A stretch of 64,000 bases of DNA from Clostridium aquiflavi (GCF_031344075.1 NZ_JAVJAN010000016.1:11760-75759), one strand, 5' to 3'. Numbered from the stretch's first letter, positions 44,135-53,280 are shown. Notes: generated from the letters alone by a model not told the origin. Program-made: numbers and translations.

Positions 44135-44345
44135 CTTGACTTTCAAACTCCACTTCTTTCTCTTCCTTAATTACAGATATTTTTCCTTCATATGAATTTA
44201 AAGTTTTATAAAGTTTATTTACTAATTTTACTCCATCTTCATAAGATTTCATACCCTCTTCAAGGTTTAAATTATCATCTTCTAAAGTACTCAAAATATC
44301 TTGAAGTTTACCAAGCATATCTTCATAGCTTTCTTTCTTTGCCAT
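44121..44345 (-). CDS. xseB: Exodeoxyribonuclease VII small subunit
   Basis: A 74-residue helical protein with the family pattern SYEDMLGKLQDILSTLEDDN then LNLEEGMKSYEDGVKLV. Multiple copies bind the large subunit XseA to give exonuclease VII, which degrades single-stranded DNA. It lies 12 bases downstream of xseA and overlaps ispA. Confidence 0.95.
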   Translation of the reverse strand: MAKKESYEDMLGKLQDILSTLEDDNLNLEEGMKSYEDGVKLVNKLYKTLNSYEGKISVIKEEKEVEFESQDGDR

Positions 44346-44357
44346 ATAATACTCTCC

Positions 44358-45557
44358 TTACTTAATAGGTATAAAATTTCCTTTAATTTTTCCATCACTT
44401 AAAGAAACACTTATTTCTTTTTTTTCATCTAATTGTGATATTTCTTTAATGATCTTATTATTTTCATCCTCTATTATAGCATATCCTTTATTAAGTACCT
44501 TTATAGGATTATTAGCGCTTAATAAATTATTTAATGATTCTATCTTTTGCTTTTCTCTTTTTATTTTTATATCTATTGCAAAATATAATCTATCTTTTAA
44601 TTTATCAATTTCTAAATATGAGTTTACTATTTTTGACATTGGAGAATGTAATTTTAAAATTCTCTCATTTGACTCTAATCTACTTTTGCAATCTTTTAAT
44701 TTCTTTTGTATTTCATAATCTAATGATTTTGATATTTCATAAATTCTTGTGTTTATATCACTTAATAGCGGAACTGCTATTTCAGCTGCTTGTGACGGTG
44801 TTGCTGCTCTTACATCAGAAACAAAATCTGAAATTGTAAAATCGACTTCATGACCTACTGCTGAAATAATAGGAAGCTTAGAATTAAATATAACTTTTGC
44901 AAGTTCTTCTTCATTAAAGTTCCATAATTCTTCTATAGAACCTCCACCTCTTCCAACTATTATTAGATCTATATTTTTCTTCTTATTAAAATATTCAATT
45001 CCTGCAATTATTTCTTTATATGCACCGTCACCTTGAACCTTAGCTGGATATAATATTATGTCTACTAATGAGTTTCTTCTTTTAGTTACATTTATTATAT
45101 CTCTTATTACTGCACCTGTTGATGAGGTTACAACACCTATTCTTTTAGCGTACATAGGGATATTTTTTTTATACTTTTCATCAAAATATCCAGACTTTGA
45201 TAATTTTTCTTTAAGAGCTTCGAATTTTATAAATAACTCTCCTTGCCCTTCTTTTTTTATCTCATCACAATAAAGTTGAAAACTCCCTGTAGCTGTGTAA
45301 ATAGATGCTCTTCCCTTTACCATCACTTCCATACCATCTTCTAAGGCAATATTTAAAAGACTTGCTTTGCTTTTAAACATAACACAATTTACTTTACTAT
45401 TGTTATCTTTTAAAGAAAAATAAATATGCCCACTGCTATGGAACTTTAAATTAGAAATCTCCCCTTTTACAGAGAGATTATTTAAAATAAAGTCATTATC
45501 AATTATTTTTTTTATATAGTTTGTTAGATCTGAAACAGTTAAAGTTTTAATCTTCAT
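44358..45557 (-). CDS. xseA: Exodeoxyribonuclease VII large subunit
   Basis: A 399-residue nuclease subunit. An N-terminal OB fold (residues about 1-100, NDFILNNLSVKGEISNLKFH) precedes the catalytic core, with RIGVVTSSTGAVIRDIINV and the conserved DLIIVGRGGGSIEELWNFN and SAVGHEVDFTISDFVSDVRA (the metal-binding region), and a coiled coil at about 270-350. It overlaps folD by 11 bases and is followed by xseB. Confidence 0.96.
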   Translation of the reverse strand: MKIKTLTVSDLTNYIKKIIDNDFILNNLSVKGEISNLKFHSSGHIYFSLKDNNSKVNCVMFKSKASLLNIALEDGMEVMVKGRASIYTATGSFQLYCDEIKKEGQGELFIKFEALKEKLSKSGYFDEKYKKNIPMYAKRIGVVTSSTGAVIRDIINVTKRRNSLVDIILYPAKVQGDGAYKEIIAGIEYFNKKKNIDLIIVGRGGGSIEELWNFNEEELAKVIFNSKLPIISAVGHEVDFTISDFVSDVRAATPSQAAEIAVPLLSDINTRIYEISKSLDYEIQKKLKDCKSRLESNERILKLHSPMSKIVNSYLEIDKLKDRLYFAIDIKIKREKQKIESLNNLLSANNPIKVLNKGYAIIEDENNKIIKEISQLDEKKEISVSLSDGKIKGNFIPIK

Positions 45558-46395
45558 ATTCCTTTAAAGCCTCACATGAATTTTTTATTAAAAGAGTAGT
45601 AGTTAAAGCTCCAACTCCACCTGGTACTGGTGTTACGAAAGAAGCTTTATCTATTACCTTGTCAAAATTAACATCGCCTGTTATTTTACCTTCAAAAGAT
45701 GAAGTACCTACGTCAATAACTATTGCATTTTCTCTTATGTATTCTTCATCTATAAACTTAGGTTTACCAATTGCTACAACTAATATGTCTGCTTTACTAC
45801 ATACTTCTTTTAAATTTTTTGTTTTAGAATGACATATAGTAACTGTTGCATTTTCATTTAATAAAAGTTGTGCTACTGGCTTTCCTACTATATTACTTCT
45901 TCCAAGAACAACTACTTCCTTACCAGTTATATCAATATTAAGACTCTTAATTAAAGTTACAACTGAATTAGGTGTACATGGTAAAAATCCTTTTTCCCCC
46001 ATATACAATTTACCTTGACTTTCAAATGTAAGACAATCTATATCCTTTTTAACAGATATCTCTTTTATTATCTTTTTTTCGTTTAAATGCTTAGGTAATG
46101 GTAATTGAAGCATTATGCCTTGAATATTAACATCTTCATTTAATTTATGAATCTCATTTATAACATCTTCATCAGTAACATCTTCTTCTAATATAATCTT
46201 TAAAAAATCTATACCTAAAGAATTAGCCACCTTTTCTTGACTTGACATATAATAAATTGATCCCCCATCATTTCCAACTAATATAGATGCAATCTTTGGA
46301 ATCCTAAGTTTATTATTTTTTCTTTCTTCAACAAAAGTTTTTATTTCTTCTTTTATCTTTAATGCTACTTCTTTTCCGTTTATAATTTGCCCCAT
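45547..46395 (-). CDS. folD: Methylenetetrahydrofolate dehydrogenase / cyclohydrolase
   Basis: A 282-residue FolD that interconverts methylene-, methenyl- and formyl-tetrahydrofolate with NADP. Family features: a catalytic Tyr and Lys in SIYYMSSQEKVANSLGID, GIMLQLPLPKHLN, CTPNSVVTLIKSLNIDITGK and VVLGRSNIVGKPVAQLLL (NADP site), and VTPVPGGVGALTTTLL near the C-terminus. The initial ATG follows a GGGGCG-type site. It sits between nusB and xseA in the usual order. Confidence 0.97.
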   Translation of the reverse strand: MGQIINGKEVALKIKEEIKTFVEERKNNKLRIPKIASILVGNDGGSIYYMSSQEKVANSLGIDFLKIILEEDVTDEDVINEIHKLNEDVNIQGIMLQLPLPKHLNEKKIIKEISVKKDIDCLTFESQGKLYMGEKGFLPCTPNSVVTLIKSLNIDITGKEVVVLGRSNIVGKPVAQLLLNENATVTICHSKTKNLKEVCSKADILVVAIGKPKFIDEEYIRENAIVIDVGTSSFEGKITGDVNFDKVIDKASFVTPVPGGVGALTTTLLIKNSCEALKEYED

Positions 46396-46417
46396 TTTTA
46401 TTTTCGCCCCTTATATT

Positions 46418-46819
46418 TTATTTTTTTAAGATATTATCTAAAACTCCATTTATAAATGAAACGCTTTTTTCATCTGAATATTTCTTTGTTATTTCTAATG
46501 CTTCATTTATTGCAACTCTGTTTGGAATTTCTTCATCATATAATAATTCATATACAGCTAATCTTAATATACATAAGTTAACCTTTGATATTCTATCTAT
46601 TTTCCAATTACATAAATTCTTTGATATAGCCTCATCTATGTTATCTTTATTATTTTCTACCCCTATTAATATTCTCTTTATGTATGTTATATCTAATTCT
46701 TTTATATCACTTTCATAATTGTCTATAAAGTTTTCTAATGTTTCCTCATAATTATCAGTGTTTAATGTCATCCCAAATAATAATTCCATTGCTTTTTCTC
46801 TTGATAGTTTTCTATTCAT
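46418..46819 (-). CDS. nusB: Transcription antitermination factor NusB
   Basis: A 133-residue all-helical protein; the ATG six bases after GGAGG is preferred over a frame running 42 bases further up. It opens NRKLSREKAMELLFGMTLN and includes ILRLAVYELLYDEEIPNRVA and the C-terminal EALEITKKYSDEKSVSFING, all family signatures. NusB with NusE binds boxA RNA and supports rRNA transcription. It lies between asp23 and folD. Confidence 0.95.
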   Translation of the reverse strand: MNRKLSREKAMELLFGMTLNTDNYEETLENFIDNYESDIKELDITYIKRILIGVENNKDNIDEAISKNLCNWKIDRISKVNLCILRLAVYELLYDEEIPNRVAINEALEITKKYSDEKSVSFINGVLDNILKK

Positions 46820-46903
46820 CTGATCCTCCACGTACTTTAAATTCTTCTTAATTCTTGTCATTTTTGTTGAAATTTATTCTCTAAATAATATCTAGCATGG
46901 AAA

Positions 46904-46926
46904 CACCCTCTGAAATTCAGAGGGTG
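46904..46926 (-). terminator. Hairpin after the Asp23 gene
   Basis: GC-rich 10- to 11-bp stem (CACCCTCTGAA) with a 1- to 3-base loop just past the stop of asp23. The following tract is only partly T-rich, so it may attenuate rather than stop read-through into nusB. Confidence 0.65.
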
Positions 46927-46937
46927 AAATTTAGATA

Positions 46938-47318
46938 CTACTTAGATTCAACTTCTTCTTTTTTCGGCATATAAATGTTTTGAACATACACATTTACTGC
47001 TTCTACTACTAATCCAGTCATAGCTTCAACCGTTCTTTTTACATTATCTTGAACTTGTGAAACTACCTCCATTATTTTTACACCATACTCGACGCTTAAA
47101 TTTATATCTATAGTTGCTTTATCATCAAGCAAAGTAACCTTCGTTGACTTCCCTAATGACTTTTTACCCTTTAAAATGCTTGATAAGTTATTTGAGCCCC
47201 CTATTTGGTAATCACTAACGCCATCAATTTCTTGTGCGGCAATGCCTGCAATAACGCTTACTACTTCGTCTGATATTTTTACGATACCAACGTTATCTTC
47301 TTTATTCAAACTTTCCAT
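46938..47318 (-). CDS. Asp23/Gls24 family envelope stress protein
   Basis: A 126-residue protein; the ATG after GGAGGGTGAAAAGC is preferred to the GTG nine bases upstream. Family motifs are VGIVKISDEVVSVIAGIAAQ at the N-terminus and VEYGVKIMEVVSQVQDNVKR then TGLVVEAVNVYVQNIYMP at the C-terminus. Asp23 proteins form membrane-linked assemblies in wall stress in other Firmicutes. Its position between spoIIIAH and nusB is conserved in clostridia. No membrane segment is present. Confidence 0.93.
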   Translation of the reverse strand: MESLNKEDNVGIVKISDEVVSVIAGIAAQEIDGVSDYQIGGSNNLSSILKGKKSLGKSTKVTLLDDKATIDINLSVEYGVKIMEVVSQVQDNVKRTVEAMTGLVVEAVNVYVQNIYMPKKEEVESK

Positions 47319-47434
47319 GCTTTTCACCCTCCTAGGTTTTGTAATAACAAAACATGTTAATCTTACGTTTATTATAACAAATATGATTTAACATTACAAT
47401 TAAACTTATATTATTTTTCAAAGCTATAATTATG

Positions 47435-47980
47435 TTATTTTTGAACTTGTATTACTACATCTTTTATCTTTGATACATTTTGTACTATTTCTTGAATGGC
47501 AATGCTATCTTTCTCTTCAAGAGTATTTGCTGACTTTACTATTACTGTTGCTTTCTTGTCATCAATCATACATAATGCATCTTCATATCCTTTATTTTTT
47601 ATGTTTAATTCAACTCTTCCTTCATTATCTTTTCTTAAAATTCTTTCTGTCAATTCCTTATTTGCATCTTCCTTCTTTTCCTTAGATGTATTTTCATCTG
47701 CTACTAACGCTTTTAAGCTTTGAATTGTTGCACTTTCTTGTTGTTCTCTTTCACTTCTAGATTGAAAGAAGTATTCATTTTGACTTAATGTAGCTTTATC
47801 ATCATCTGCTTTAGCTACTTCTCCTTTTTCCTCACTTACCCCTACATTTTCTGTTGATAATACTGCACTTAAATCAGTCGGATCGTTTAGTCCTCCCTTA
47901 TTTAACTTTGCTGCTAACACCCCTACACATAATATTAATGCTAACAAAGTAAAGATTATACCTAATTGTTTCCTTTTCAT
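47435..47980 (-). CDS. spoIIIAH: Stage III sporulation protein AH
   Basis: A 181-residue protein with one N-terminal membrane segment (MKRKQLGIIFTLLALILCVG) and an extracellular YscJ-like domain in the C-terminal half (AELTER-type helices, then GRVELNIKNKGYEDALCMID and KATVIVKSANTLEEKDSIAI). In Bacillus, mother-cell SpoIIIAH binds forespore SpoIIQ and forms the outer ring of the feeding channel. It is the last gene of the spoIIIA operon. Confidence 0.95.
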   Translation of the reverse strand: MKRKQLGIIFTLLALILCVGVLAAKLNKGGLNDPTDLSAVLSTENVGVSEEKGEVAKADDDKATLSQNEYFFQSRSEREQQESATIQSLKALVADENTSKEKKEDANKELTERILRKDNEGRVELNIKNKGYEDALCMIDDKKATVIVKSANTLEEKDSIAIQEIVQNVSKIKDVVIQVQK

Positions 47981-48020
47981 AATATTTTCCTCCCATCCTT
48001 TTTATCTTTTAAATTATATG

Positions 48021-48650
48021 CTACTTCTTCATCGGATATACATTAACCTTATCCAAAGTTAAGTTATATAATTTTGAAATTGCTTGCTCAATGTTATATT
48101 TTGTTTTACTATTTTCTGCACCTTCTGCAACAACAACAGCACCTGTTATTTTTGGTTTATATGTTCTTAAAATAAATGGTTCATTTCCACCGTCTTTACT
48201 TGTCATAACAACTGTTGCGCCATCATTTTTTTGATTATTAGTTCTCTTTCCTCCTTCAGTATCCGTTTCTTCCGTAGTTGATACTTGAGCATTAGTATCA
48301 TATGCTGGAATTTTTTCTTCTCCACTTTCAAATGAAATCATTACGTCAACTTCTCCTACCCCCTCCATCTTTTTTAATATATTTTTTAATTCCACCTTTT
48401 GATTTTCTTCATATGTTTTTTGATCACCTGAAATAGTCGTTGAAGTGCTTACTTCATTTTCTTTTGGACTTTCTTTTTTGTCTTCTTTATAAATAATGTC
48501 ATTACTCTTATTTATATATTTATTCTTTGGTAATAATACATTCATGGTCACAAATATAAATGCTAATACTAAGCAAATAGAAATAAGATTGCTTAATTTT
48601 TTTTCGCCTAGTATTTTCTTTAGATTATTAGAAAATTTTTTTTTATCCAT
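48021..48650 (-). CDS. spoIIIAG: Stage III sporulation protein AG
   Basis: A 209-residue protein with an N-terminal membrane segment (LISICLVLAFIFVTMNVLLP) and a beta-ring-building domain (KKMEGVGEVDVMISFESGEE, then EPFILRTYKPKITGAVVVAE). SpoIIIAG oligomerises into a large ring of the mother-cell-to-forespore channel. It lies 12 bases after spoIIIAF. Confidence 0.94.
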   Translation of the reverse strand: MDKKKFSNNLKKILGEKKLSNLISICLVLAFIFVTMNVLLPKNKYINKSNDIIYKEDKKESPKENEVSTSTTISGDQKTYEENQKVELKNILKKMEGVGEVDVMISFESGEEKIPAYDTNAQVSTTEETDTEGGKRTNNQKNDGATVVMTSKDGGNEPFILRTYKPKITGAVVVAEGAENSKTKYNIEQAISKLYNLTLDKVNVYPMKK

Positions 48651-48661
48651 AAACTCATCTC

Positions 48662-49249
48662 CTATTCCTCTATTTTATATACTTCTATTTTCTCTTTAGG
48701 AATATCTAGCTGTTCACTTATAAATGTCACTATTTCTTTATACTGGCTATTTTGATTCTCTTCATAATATTTATCACTTTTATTAATTATCACCTTTTTA
48801 ATTTTACTTACTGACTTTTCGCTTATACCTATTTTTATTTTTTTTATATCAAAAATCATGTTATTAAAATTAACTATACATTCAACATCACTTTTAAAGT
48901 TTTTATTTGGATATTCAGATTTAAGTAAACTTTCACAATTCTTATTAAAATTTTCTTCAAAAGCTTGTTTTCTTAAATCTCCATCCTTTAACTTATCCTC
49001 ATCACTACTTTTAATTTCATTTTTATAATTAGAGAATACGTCTTCATAATTACTTATAGATTCATATATACTGTCTTCTCCATTTGAAATAATTTTCACT
49101 ATTGGATTTAATATTATGGTTATTAAAACTAACCCTAATATAAACTTTAGATATTTTTTCATACCATTATTAGGGCTTATAAGTTCTATTGCCGTTATAA
49201 ATATAAGTGCAGTAACTAAGGTTGTTACGAGTTCCTTTAACAAATTCAT
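48662..49249 (-). CDS. spoIIIAF: Stage III sporulation protein AF
   Basis: A 195-residue protein with two N-terminal hydrophobic segments (LVTALIFITAIELISPNN and FILGLVLITIILNPIVKII) and a soluble C-terminal domain (IKIGISEKSVSKIKKVIINK, QLDIPKEKIEVYKI). SpoIIIAF has the same kind of ring-building fold as AG in Bacillus. It is three bases from spoIIIAE. Confidence 0.93.
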   Translation of the reverse strand: MNLLKELVTTLVTALIFITAIELISPNNGMKKYLKFILGLVLITIILNPIVKIISNGEDSIYESISNYEDVFSNYKNEIKSSDEDKLKDGDLRKQAFEENFNKNCESLLKSEYPNKNFKSDVECIVNFNNMIFDIKKIKIGISEKSVSKIKKVIINKSDKYYEENQNSQYKEIVTFISEQLDIPKEKIEVYKIEE

Positions 49250-49252
49250 GTC

Positions 49253-50509
49253 TTATCCTCCTACTATAAACAGCCCTGAGGATGCAACAAGAGCTATTAA
49301 AATAAAAAACATTAAACTTACGCTTAAAACACATGATATAATTAACGTCATTGAATTTCCTGCTGCCGCCACTGAATTAGTTATTCTAGAATCACTTATG
49401 GGTTCTATTAACGCTGCAGCTAATTTATATATCACTGTCATAAGTACTAATTTTATTATTGGGTATAAAAGCATTAATACTATAATTAATAGTCCTACTG
49501 AACTTATTGCATTTTTAATTATTAATGAATATCCTGCAATAGAAGCAATAGCATCAGAAAATGTCTTTCCTACTATAGGTATGAAATTATCAACCGCAAA
49601 TTTAGTAGTTTTTAACGTAACTGCATCTATTGTTTTTGATGTAATTCCTCTTACTGTTAAAACACCAATAAAAACAGTTATTATTATTCCTTGCATCCAT
49701 AAAGTGCACTGTTTTAAAAGTTTACAAAGATTCGTAATCTTATGATCATTAGATAAATTATTTGCAAACTCTAATACAAACCCCATTAATATAAGTGGAA
49801 TTATAATATTAGAATAAATTCTCGGTATAAACACTACAGCTGCTAAAATAATAGGGTCTAATGTTGCTGCCTGAGTTAATCCTCCTACCATAGCTATCAT
49901 TGTTATAAGCACCGGTAATAATGCAGCCATAAAATCAGAAATATTTAATATAACTTCTTTTGCAACACCTATAGATATAATAAAACTCTTTGAAAGAATC
50001 ATTATTATCAACGCATAGCATGCATAAAAAGCTATTTCCGATACATTGTCATTTGAAAATGCATCTTGTAAATTTTTAATTAGTGAACAGATTATAACTA
50101 TTGTAACTATTGATATTATAAGTTTTAATACACTTCTAACTTCCTTAAATAATATACTCGTTAATGCCTTGCTCAAGGATTTTATATTAAAATCACCTTC
50201 ACCATTTTTAATATATTCCTTGATATATTGAATTGGATCTAGATCATTCATGAGCTCTACATTATTTTTCATTTTATTTATATACTCATATAAATTATTT
50301 ATTTGTTTTTGTGTACTATCATCTAAACTATCTATTGTGATTTCATCCATTATAGATTCACTTTTATTAGCATGAGAGTTACTGCTTGTACTTAAGTTAT
50401 TTTGTTCAAAAGCATATACTGATTTTTCTGGTATAAAGATACAATTTAATACAGAAATAACAATAATACTTATCAAAAAAAATATTGTACATCTTTTTAT
50501 TATCTTCAT
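49253..50509 (-). CDS. spoIIIAE: Stage III sporulation protein AE
   Basis: A 418-residue polytopic membrane protein with an N-terminal signal (MKIIKRCTIFFLISIIVISV) and about eight hydrophobic segments; core motifs include DNFIPIVGKTFSDAIASIAG and AAALIEPISDSRITNSVAAA. It is the largest membrane subunit of the SpoIIIA channel and resembles permease-type export parts. Confidence 0.95.
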   Translation of the reverse strand: MKIIKRCTIFFLISIIVISVLNCIFIPEKSVYAFEQNNLSTSSNSHANKSESIMDEITIDSLDDSTQKQINNLYEYINKMKNNVELMNDLDPIQYIKEYIKNGEGDFNIKSLSKALTSILFKEVRSVLKLIISIVTIVIICSLIKNLQDAFSNDNVSEIAFYACYALIIMILSKSFIISIGVAKEVILNISDFMAALLPVLITMIAMVGGLTQAATLDPIILAAVVFIPRIYSNIIIPLILMGFVLEFANNLSNDHKITNLCKLLKQCTLWMQGIIITVFIGVLTVRGITSKTIDAVTLKTTKFAVDNFIPIVGKTFSDAIASIAGYSLIIKNAISSVGLLIIVLMLLYPIIKLVLMTVIYKLAAALIEPISDSRITNSVAAAGNSMTLIISCVLSVSLMFFILIALVASSGLFIVGG

Positions 50510-50520
50510 ATCTATTTCAC

Positions 50521-50904
50521 CTACATTATCTGTAGTATAGAATTTAATACAGCCATAAGAATTGGAATTGCTAATACTAAAATCATTATTTTTCCTGAAA
50601 ACTCTACTTTAGTTGCTATACTTGAAGCTCCAGCATCTTTACATAATTCACTTGTAAATGAAGCTAAATAAGCAATTGCTAAAATTTTTAGGATAACTCC
50701 AATATAAAATGTATCTATATTAGCTCTATCTGCTACAGTTTTTAAAAATGTAATTATTTCTTGTACTTGACCTATCATAAAAAGTAATATTAAAGTACCA
50801 ACTGTTAAAGAAATAAATGTAGTCATTTCAGATTTGCTATTTTTAAAAATTAAAGTTAGAAACAAACCAACAAAGGCTAAGGCCACAACTTTTACTATTA
50901 ACAT
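50521..50904 (-). CDS. spoIIIAD: Stage III sporulation protein AD
   Basis: A 127-residue membrane protein with four hydrophobic segments (MLIVKVVALAFVGLFLTLIF, TFISLTVGTLILLFMIGQV, VILKILAIAYLASFTSEL, IMILVLAIPILMAVLNSIL). Together with SpoIIIAC it forms an integral part of the channel; FTSELCKDAGASSIATKVE is a conserved loop. Confidence 0.95.
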   Translation of the reverse strand: MLIVKVVALAFVGLFLTLIFKNSKSEMTTFISLTVGTLILLFMIGQVQEIITFLKTVADRANIDTFYIGVILKILAIAYLASFTSELCKDAGASSIATKVEFSGKIMILVLAIPILMAVLNSILQIM

Positions 50905-50912
50905 AAAATCAC

Positions 50913-51110
50913 CTACATTACGAACATAGTTTTTACTGTGTTAAACAAGTCTCCAATAAGAGAAACTATCATTAATAAGAGTATTACAGTACCTGCAATA
51001 TTAGTTATAGCTGCAACATCACCTTTTCCACTACTTGTTAATACCTTATCGAGTATCACAAGTAATATTCCTGCCCCTCCAATTTTAAAAAGAATGCTTA
51101 TATCGTGCAT
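50913..51110 (-). CDS. spoIIIAC: Stage III sporulation protein AC
   Basis: A 65-residue two-segment membrane protein. The ATG after AGGTGGTGAATTATT is chosen; 51 further upstream bases are open but overlap spoIIIAB. It contains LFKIGGAGILLVILDKVLTS and VILLLMIVSLIGDLFNTVK, typical of the family. Confidence 0.95.
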   Translation of the reverse strand: MHDISILFKIGGAGILLVILDKVLTSSGKGDVAAITNIAGTVILLLMIVSLIGDLFNTVKTMFVM

Positions 51111-51124
51111 AATAAATTCACCAC

Positions 51125-51643
51125 CTAAATTAAAAATATTGTAATCATAGCACCAATGCATATCCCTAAATATCTATATACTTTTATATTTTTTTTAGAT
51201 TCCTCTTCTGCCTCTTTTAAATTGCTCCTTATATTTTCTATTACTAAATTAAAAATTTTTTCTTGGCCATAAAGTCCTGATTCTCCTAAAGACTTTATGA
51301 AATCTATTAAAAAGTTTTTATCACTATCTGATAAATAAAACTCTTCTTCTAAAAAAATATATTCACTACTAAAAGCACTATATACACTTTCTGCTTCACC
51401 TTCACATAACTTTTCATTTACATTACCTATTAGAGTATTTAATGGTTTAATTGTCTTTTTCTGAATATTACTTAATGCTTCTGGCAAAGGCGTACTTCCA
51501 TATAAAATTTCATTTTGCAATATTATTAAATTTTTTAAAATTTCCTTAAGTTGAATGTATCTTTTTCTAAAAGTTTCACCATATAAAAAGCCAATATAAG
51601 AAATAGTTAAAAATAGCATAAAGATGAGTACTAATTTAAGCAT
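51125..51643 (-). CDS. spoIIIAB: Stage III sporulation protein AB
   Basis: A 172-residue protein with hydrophobic segments at both ends (LVLIFMLFLTISYIGFLYGE and YRYLGICIGAMITIFLI) around a helical domain (LKNLIILQNEILYGSTPLPE, ESGLYGQEKIFNLVIENIRS) that resembles GspF/PilC-type proteins. It overlaps spoIIIAA by 13 bases, so the ATPase and its partner are coupled. Confidence 0.94.
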   Translation of the reverse strand: MLKLVLIFMLFLTISYIGFLYGETFRKRYIQLKEILKNLIILQNEILYGSTPLPEALSNIQKKTIKPLNTLIGNVNEKLCEGEAESVYSAFSSEYIFLEEEFYLSDSDKNFLIDFIKSLGESGLYGQEKIFNLVIENIRSNLKEAEEESKKNIKVYRYLGICIGAMITIFLI

Positions 51644-52551
51644 ATTTTTTCTTCTCCTCTTAATTTATAAACTTTTTCTATAGTGCCTACCCCTTGTCTT
51701 GAACTTAAAATAATAGCTCTTTCAAGTATTTGATTATCAATAAGTTCCTTAAATACTTTACGTTTATAAATATCCTCAATTGTAAATCCATGAATACTTG
51801 TAATTATATTTACTCCAGAATTAAATGCCATAATTAATGCTTCAATATCTCCTTTAGTGCCAATTTCATCACAAATTAATACCTCTGGTGATAAACTTCT
51901 TATTGACATAATCATTCCTTCTTTTTTCAAACAATTATCTAAAATATCTGTTCTAATTCCTAAATCACTTTGAGGAACTCCAAAGTAACAAGCTCCAATT
52001 TCACTTCTTTCATCAATTACAGAAACCTTTTTACCATTTAAACCTAATAATTTCATTCCATTTGATATGTTTCTAGATATATCTCTTAAAATTGTTGTCT
52101 TTCCACATTTAGGTGGAGAAATAATTATTGTATTGTAAATCCTATCTCCACTAACTATATATTTCATAATTTTATTGGAACATCCTATAACTTCTCTGCA
52201 AAATCTAACATTTATAGATGATATATTTCTAATAGTTTTTACTTCACCATTGCACATAACACATTCGCCAGCAATACCTATTCTATGTCCACCTTTAATT
52301 GTTATAAAACCTTGTTTTATATCTTCTTCATAAGCATATAGTGAATAATTAGATATTTTTTGTATTATTGATTTCATCTCTTCCTTTGATGGATTATAAT
52401 TTACAATTGATTCTCCTTTATTAGAATAAACTATAATAGGTTTATCTATTTTTATCCTTATTTCATAAAGTTGTTCTAGTTTACATTTATCTTTAAGTAC
52501 ATTAAATATATTACTTGGAAATATATTTAAGAAATCACTATCATCTTTCAT
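51631..52551 (-). CDS. spoIIIAA: Stage III sporulation protein AA (ATPase)
   Basis: A 306-residue AAA/type II secretion-like ATPase, first gene of the spoIIIA operon. Walker A is IIISPPKCGKTTILRDISRN (about 144-163), Walker B and sensor are in LICDEIGTKGDIEALIMAF, and DERSEIGACYFGVPQSDLG is a family motif. It powers the mother-cell feeding channel needed for late forespore sigma G activity. A start ATG follows GGAAGTGAG. In Bacillus the operon is sigma-E controlled. Confidence 0.96.
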   Translation of the reverse strand: MKDDSDFLNIFPSNIFNVLKDKCKLEQLYEIRIKIDKPIIVYSNKGESIVNYNPSKEEMKSIIQKISNYSLYAYEEDIKQGFITIKGGHRIGIAGECVMCNGEVKTIRNISSINVRFCREVIGCSNKIMKYIVSGDRIYNTIIISPPKCGKTTILRDISRNISNGMKLLGLNGKKVSVIDERSEIGACYFGVPQSDLGIRTDILDNCLKKEGMIMSIRSLSPEVLICDEIGTKGDIEALIMAFNSGVNIITSIHGFTIEDIYKRKVFKELIDNQILERAIILSSRQGVGTIEKVYKLRGEEKICLN

Positions 52552-52739
52552 CTCACTTCCTCCTCTAATGTTTTTCTTAGTTATTAATATTTATATAAAA
52601 ATTAAAATATTACTGTTAAATAAAAAAAGATATGTAAAATTAAATTACATACCTTTAAAATCATATGAAAAATTGTGTTTAAAATACTATATGCATCGTA
52701 TTATATATACATAAACTTTAAATTTAGATATATATTTCT

Positions 52740-52850
52740 TTATAAAAAAAATCGCCAAGGCGACTTTTGTAACGCAGATTCTTTTATCCATGTACCCTTT
52801 CCAAACACAATGATGTAATAATGGTGTGGCATAAGATTTTTATAATTTCC
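52740..52850 (-). ncRNA. Possible small transcript with own terminator
   Basis: Lying between the terminator of the zinc-ribbon gene and spoIIIAA, this stretch is less AT-rich than its surroundings and ends in a hairpin (TCGCC..GGCGA) plus eight Ts at 52743-52766. Bases 52832 to 52740 also encode a 30-codon frame whose last codons form the terminator, so a genuine peptide is less likely than an RNA, although it cannot be excluded. No RNA family is recognised. Confidence 0.4.
52743..52766 (-). terminator. Terminator of the small transcript
   Basis: GC-rich stem (TCGC..GCGA extended by A/T pairs) followed by a run of eight Ts on the minus strand. Confidence 0.8.
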
Positions 52851-52866
52851 TAAAAAATAAAAAAAG

Positions 52867-52883
52867 CCATAGTAAAACTATGG
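52867..52883 (-). terminator. Terminator of the 121-residue zinc-ribbon gene
   Basis: A 7-bp stem (CCATAGT) with an AAA loop followed on the minus strand by CTTTTTTTATTTTT, just after the stop of 52895-53260. Confidence 0.9.
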
Positions 52884-52894
52884 ACATTAAATAT

Positions 52895-53260
52895 TTAGCC
52901 TTTAATATTCTTATTGCAATATGGACATGGAATTTCATTATTATTTTTTAAAGTTGATTGTTCTGCAAAAACTGTATTGCCACAATGGCAACAAGTAGCT
53001 TCTACATATTCATCTTCTAATTCATTTAGTTCATCTATTGATACTTCTTCAAAAAGTTCCTCTTGAAGACCACTTAAGTCATCATCCATAAATCTAATGT
53101 TTTCTTCTATAGTTTCTTGATTTACAGTTAATTCTTCAATTTTACTATCCATAGTTTCTAAAATTGATACTATTGATGAAAAATAGTTTTTATATTCTTC
53201 ACTTTCAATATTAGATAAATTTAACTTTAACTCATTAATTTGATTCCTTAGTTTTTCCAT
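52895..53260 (-). CDS. Coiled-coil protein with C-terminal zinc ribbon (CD1247-like)
   Basis: A 121-residue protein; the ATG eight bases after AAGGAAG is preferred to an upstream GTG. Residues 1-75 form a helical, acidic coiled coil (MEKLRNQINELKLNLSNIES, then EETIEENIRFMDDDLSGLQEE-type repeats), and the last 32 residues a zinc ribbon with two CxxC pairs (CCHCGNTVFAE and CPYCNKNIKG). Clostridial relatives are annotated by their similarity to a C. difficile protein of unknown role. It sits between efp and spoIIIAA, a place conserved in clostridia. Confidence 0.85.
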   Translation of the reverse strand: MEKLRNQINELKLNLSNIESEEYKNYFSSIVSILETMDSKIEELTVNQETIEENIRFMDDDLSGLQEELFEEVSIDELNELEDEYVEATCCHCGNTVFAEQSTLKNNNEIPCPYCNKNIKG

Positions 53261-53280
53261 GTTTCCCACTTCCTTTTATA

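Larger units (their letters stand above)
52552..52894. other. Region upstream of spoIIIAA with two hairpins
   Basis: It contains the spoIIIAA promoter area, the possible small transcript at 52740-52850 and the terminator at 52867-52883. No other gene is seen. Confidence 0.5.
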
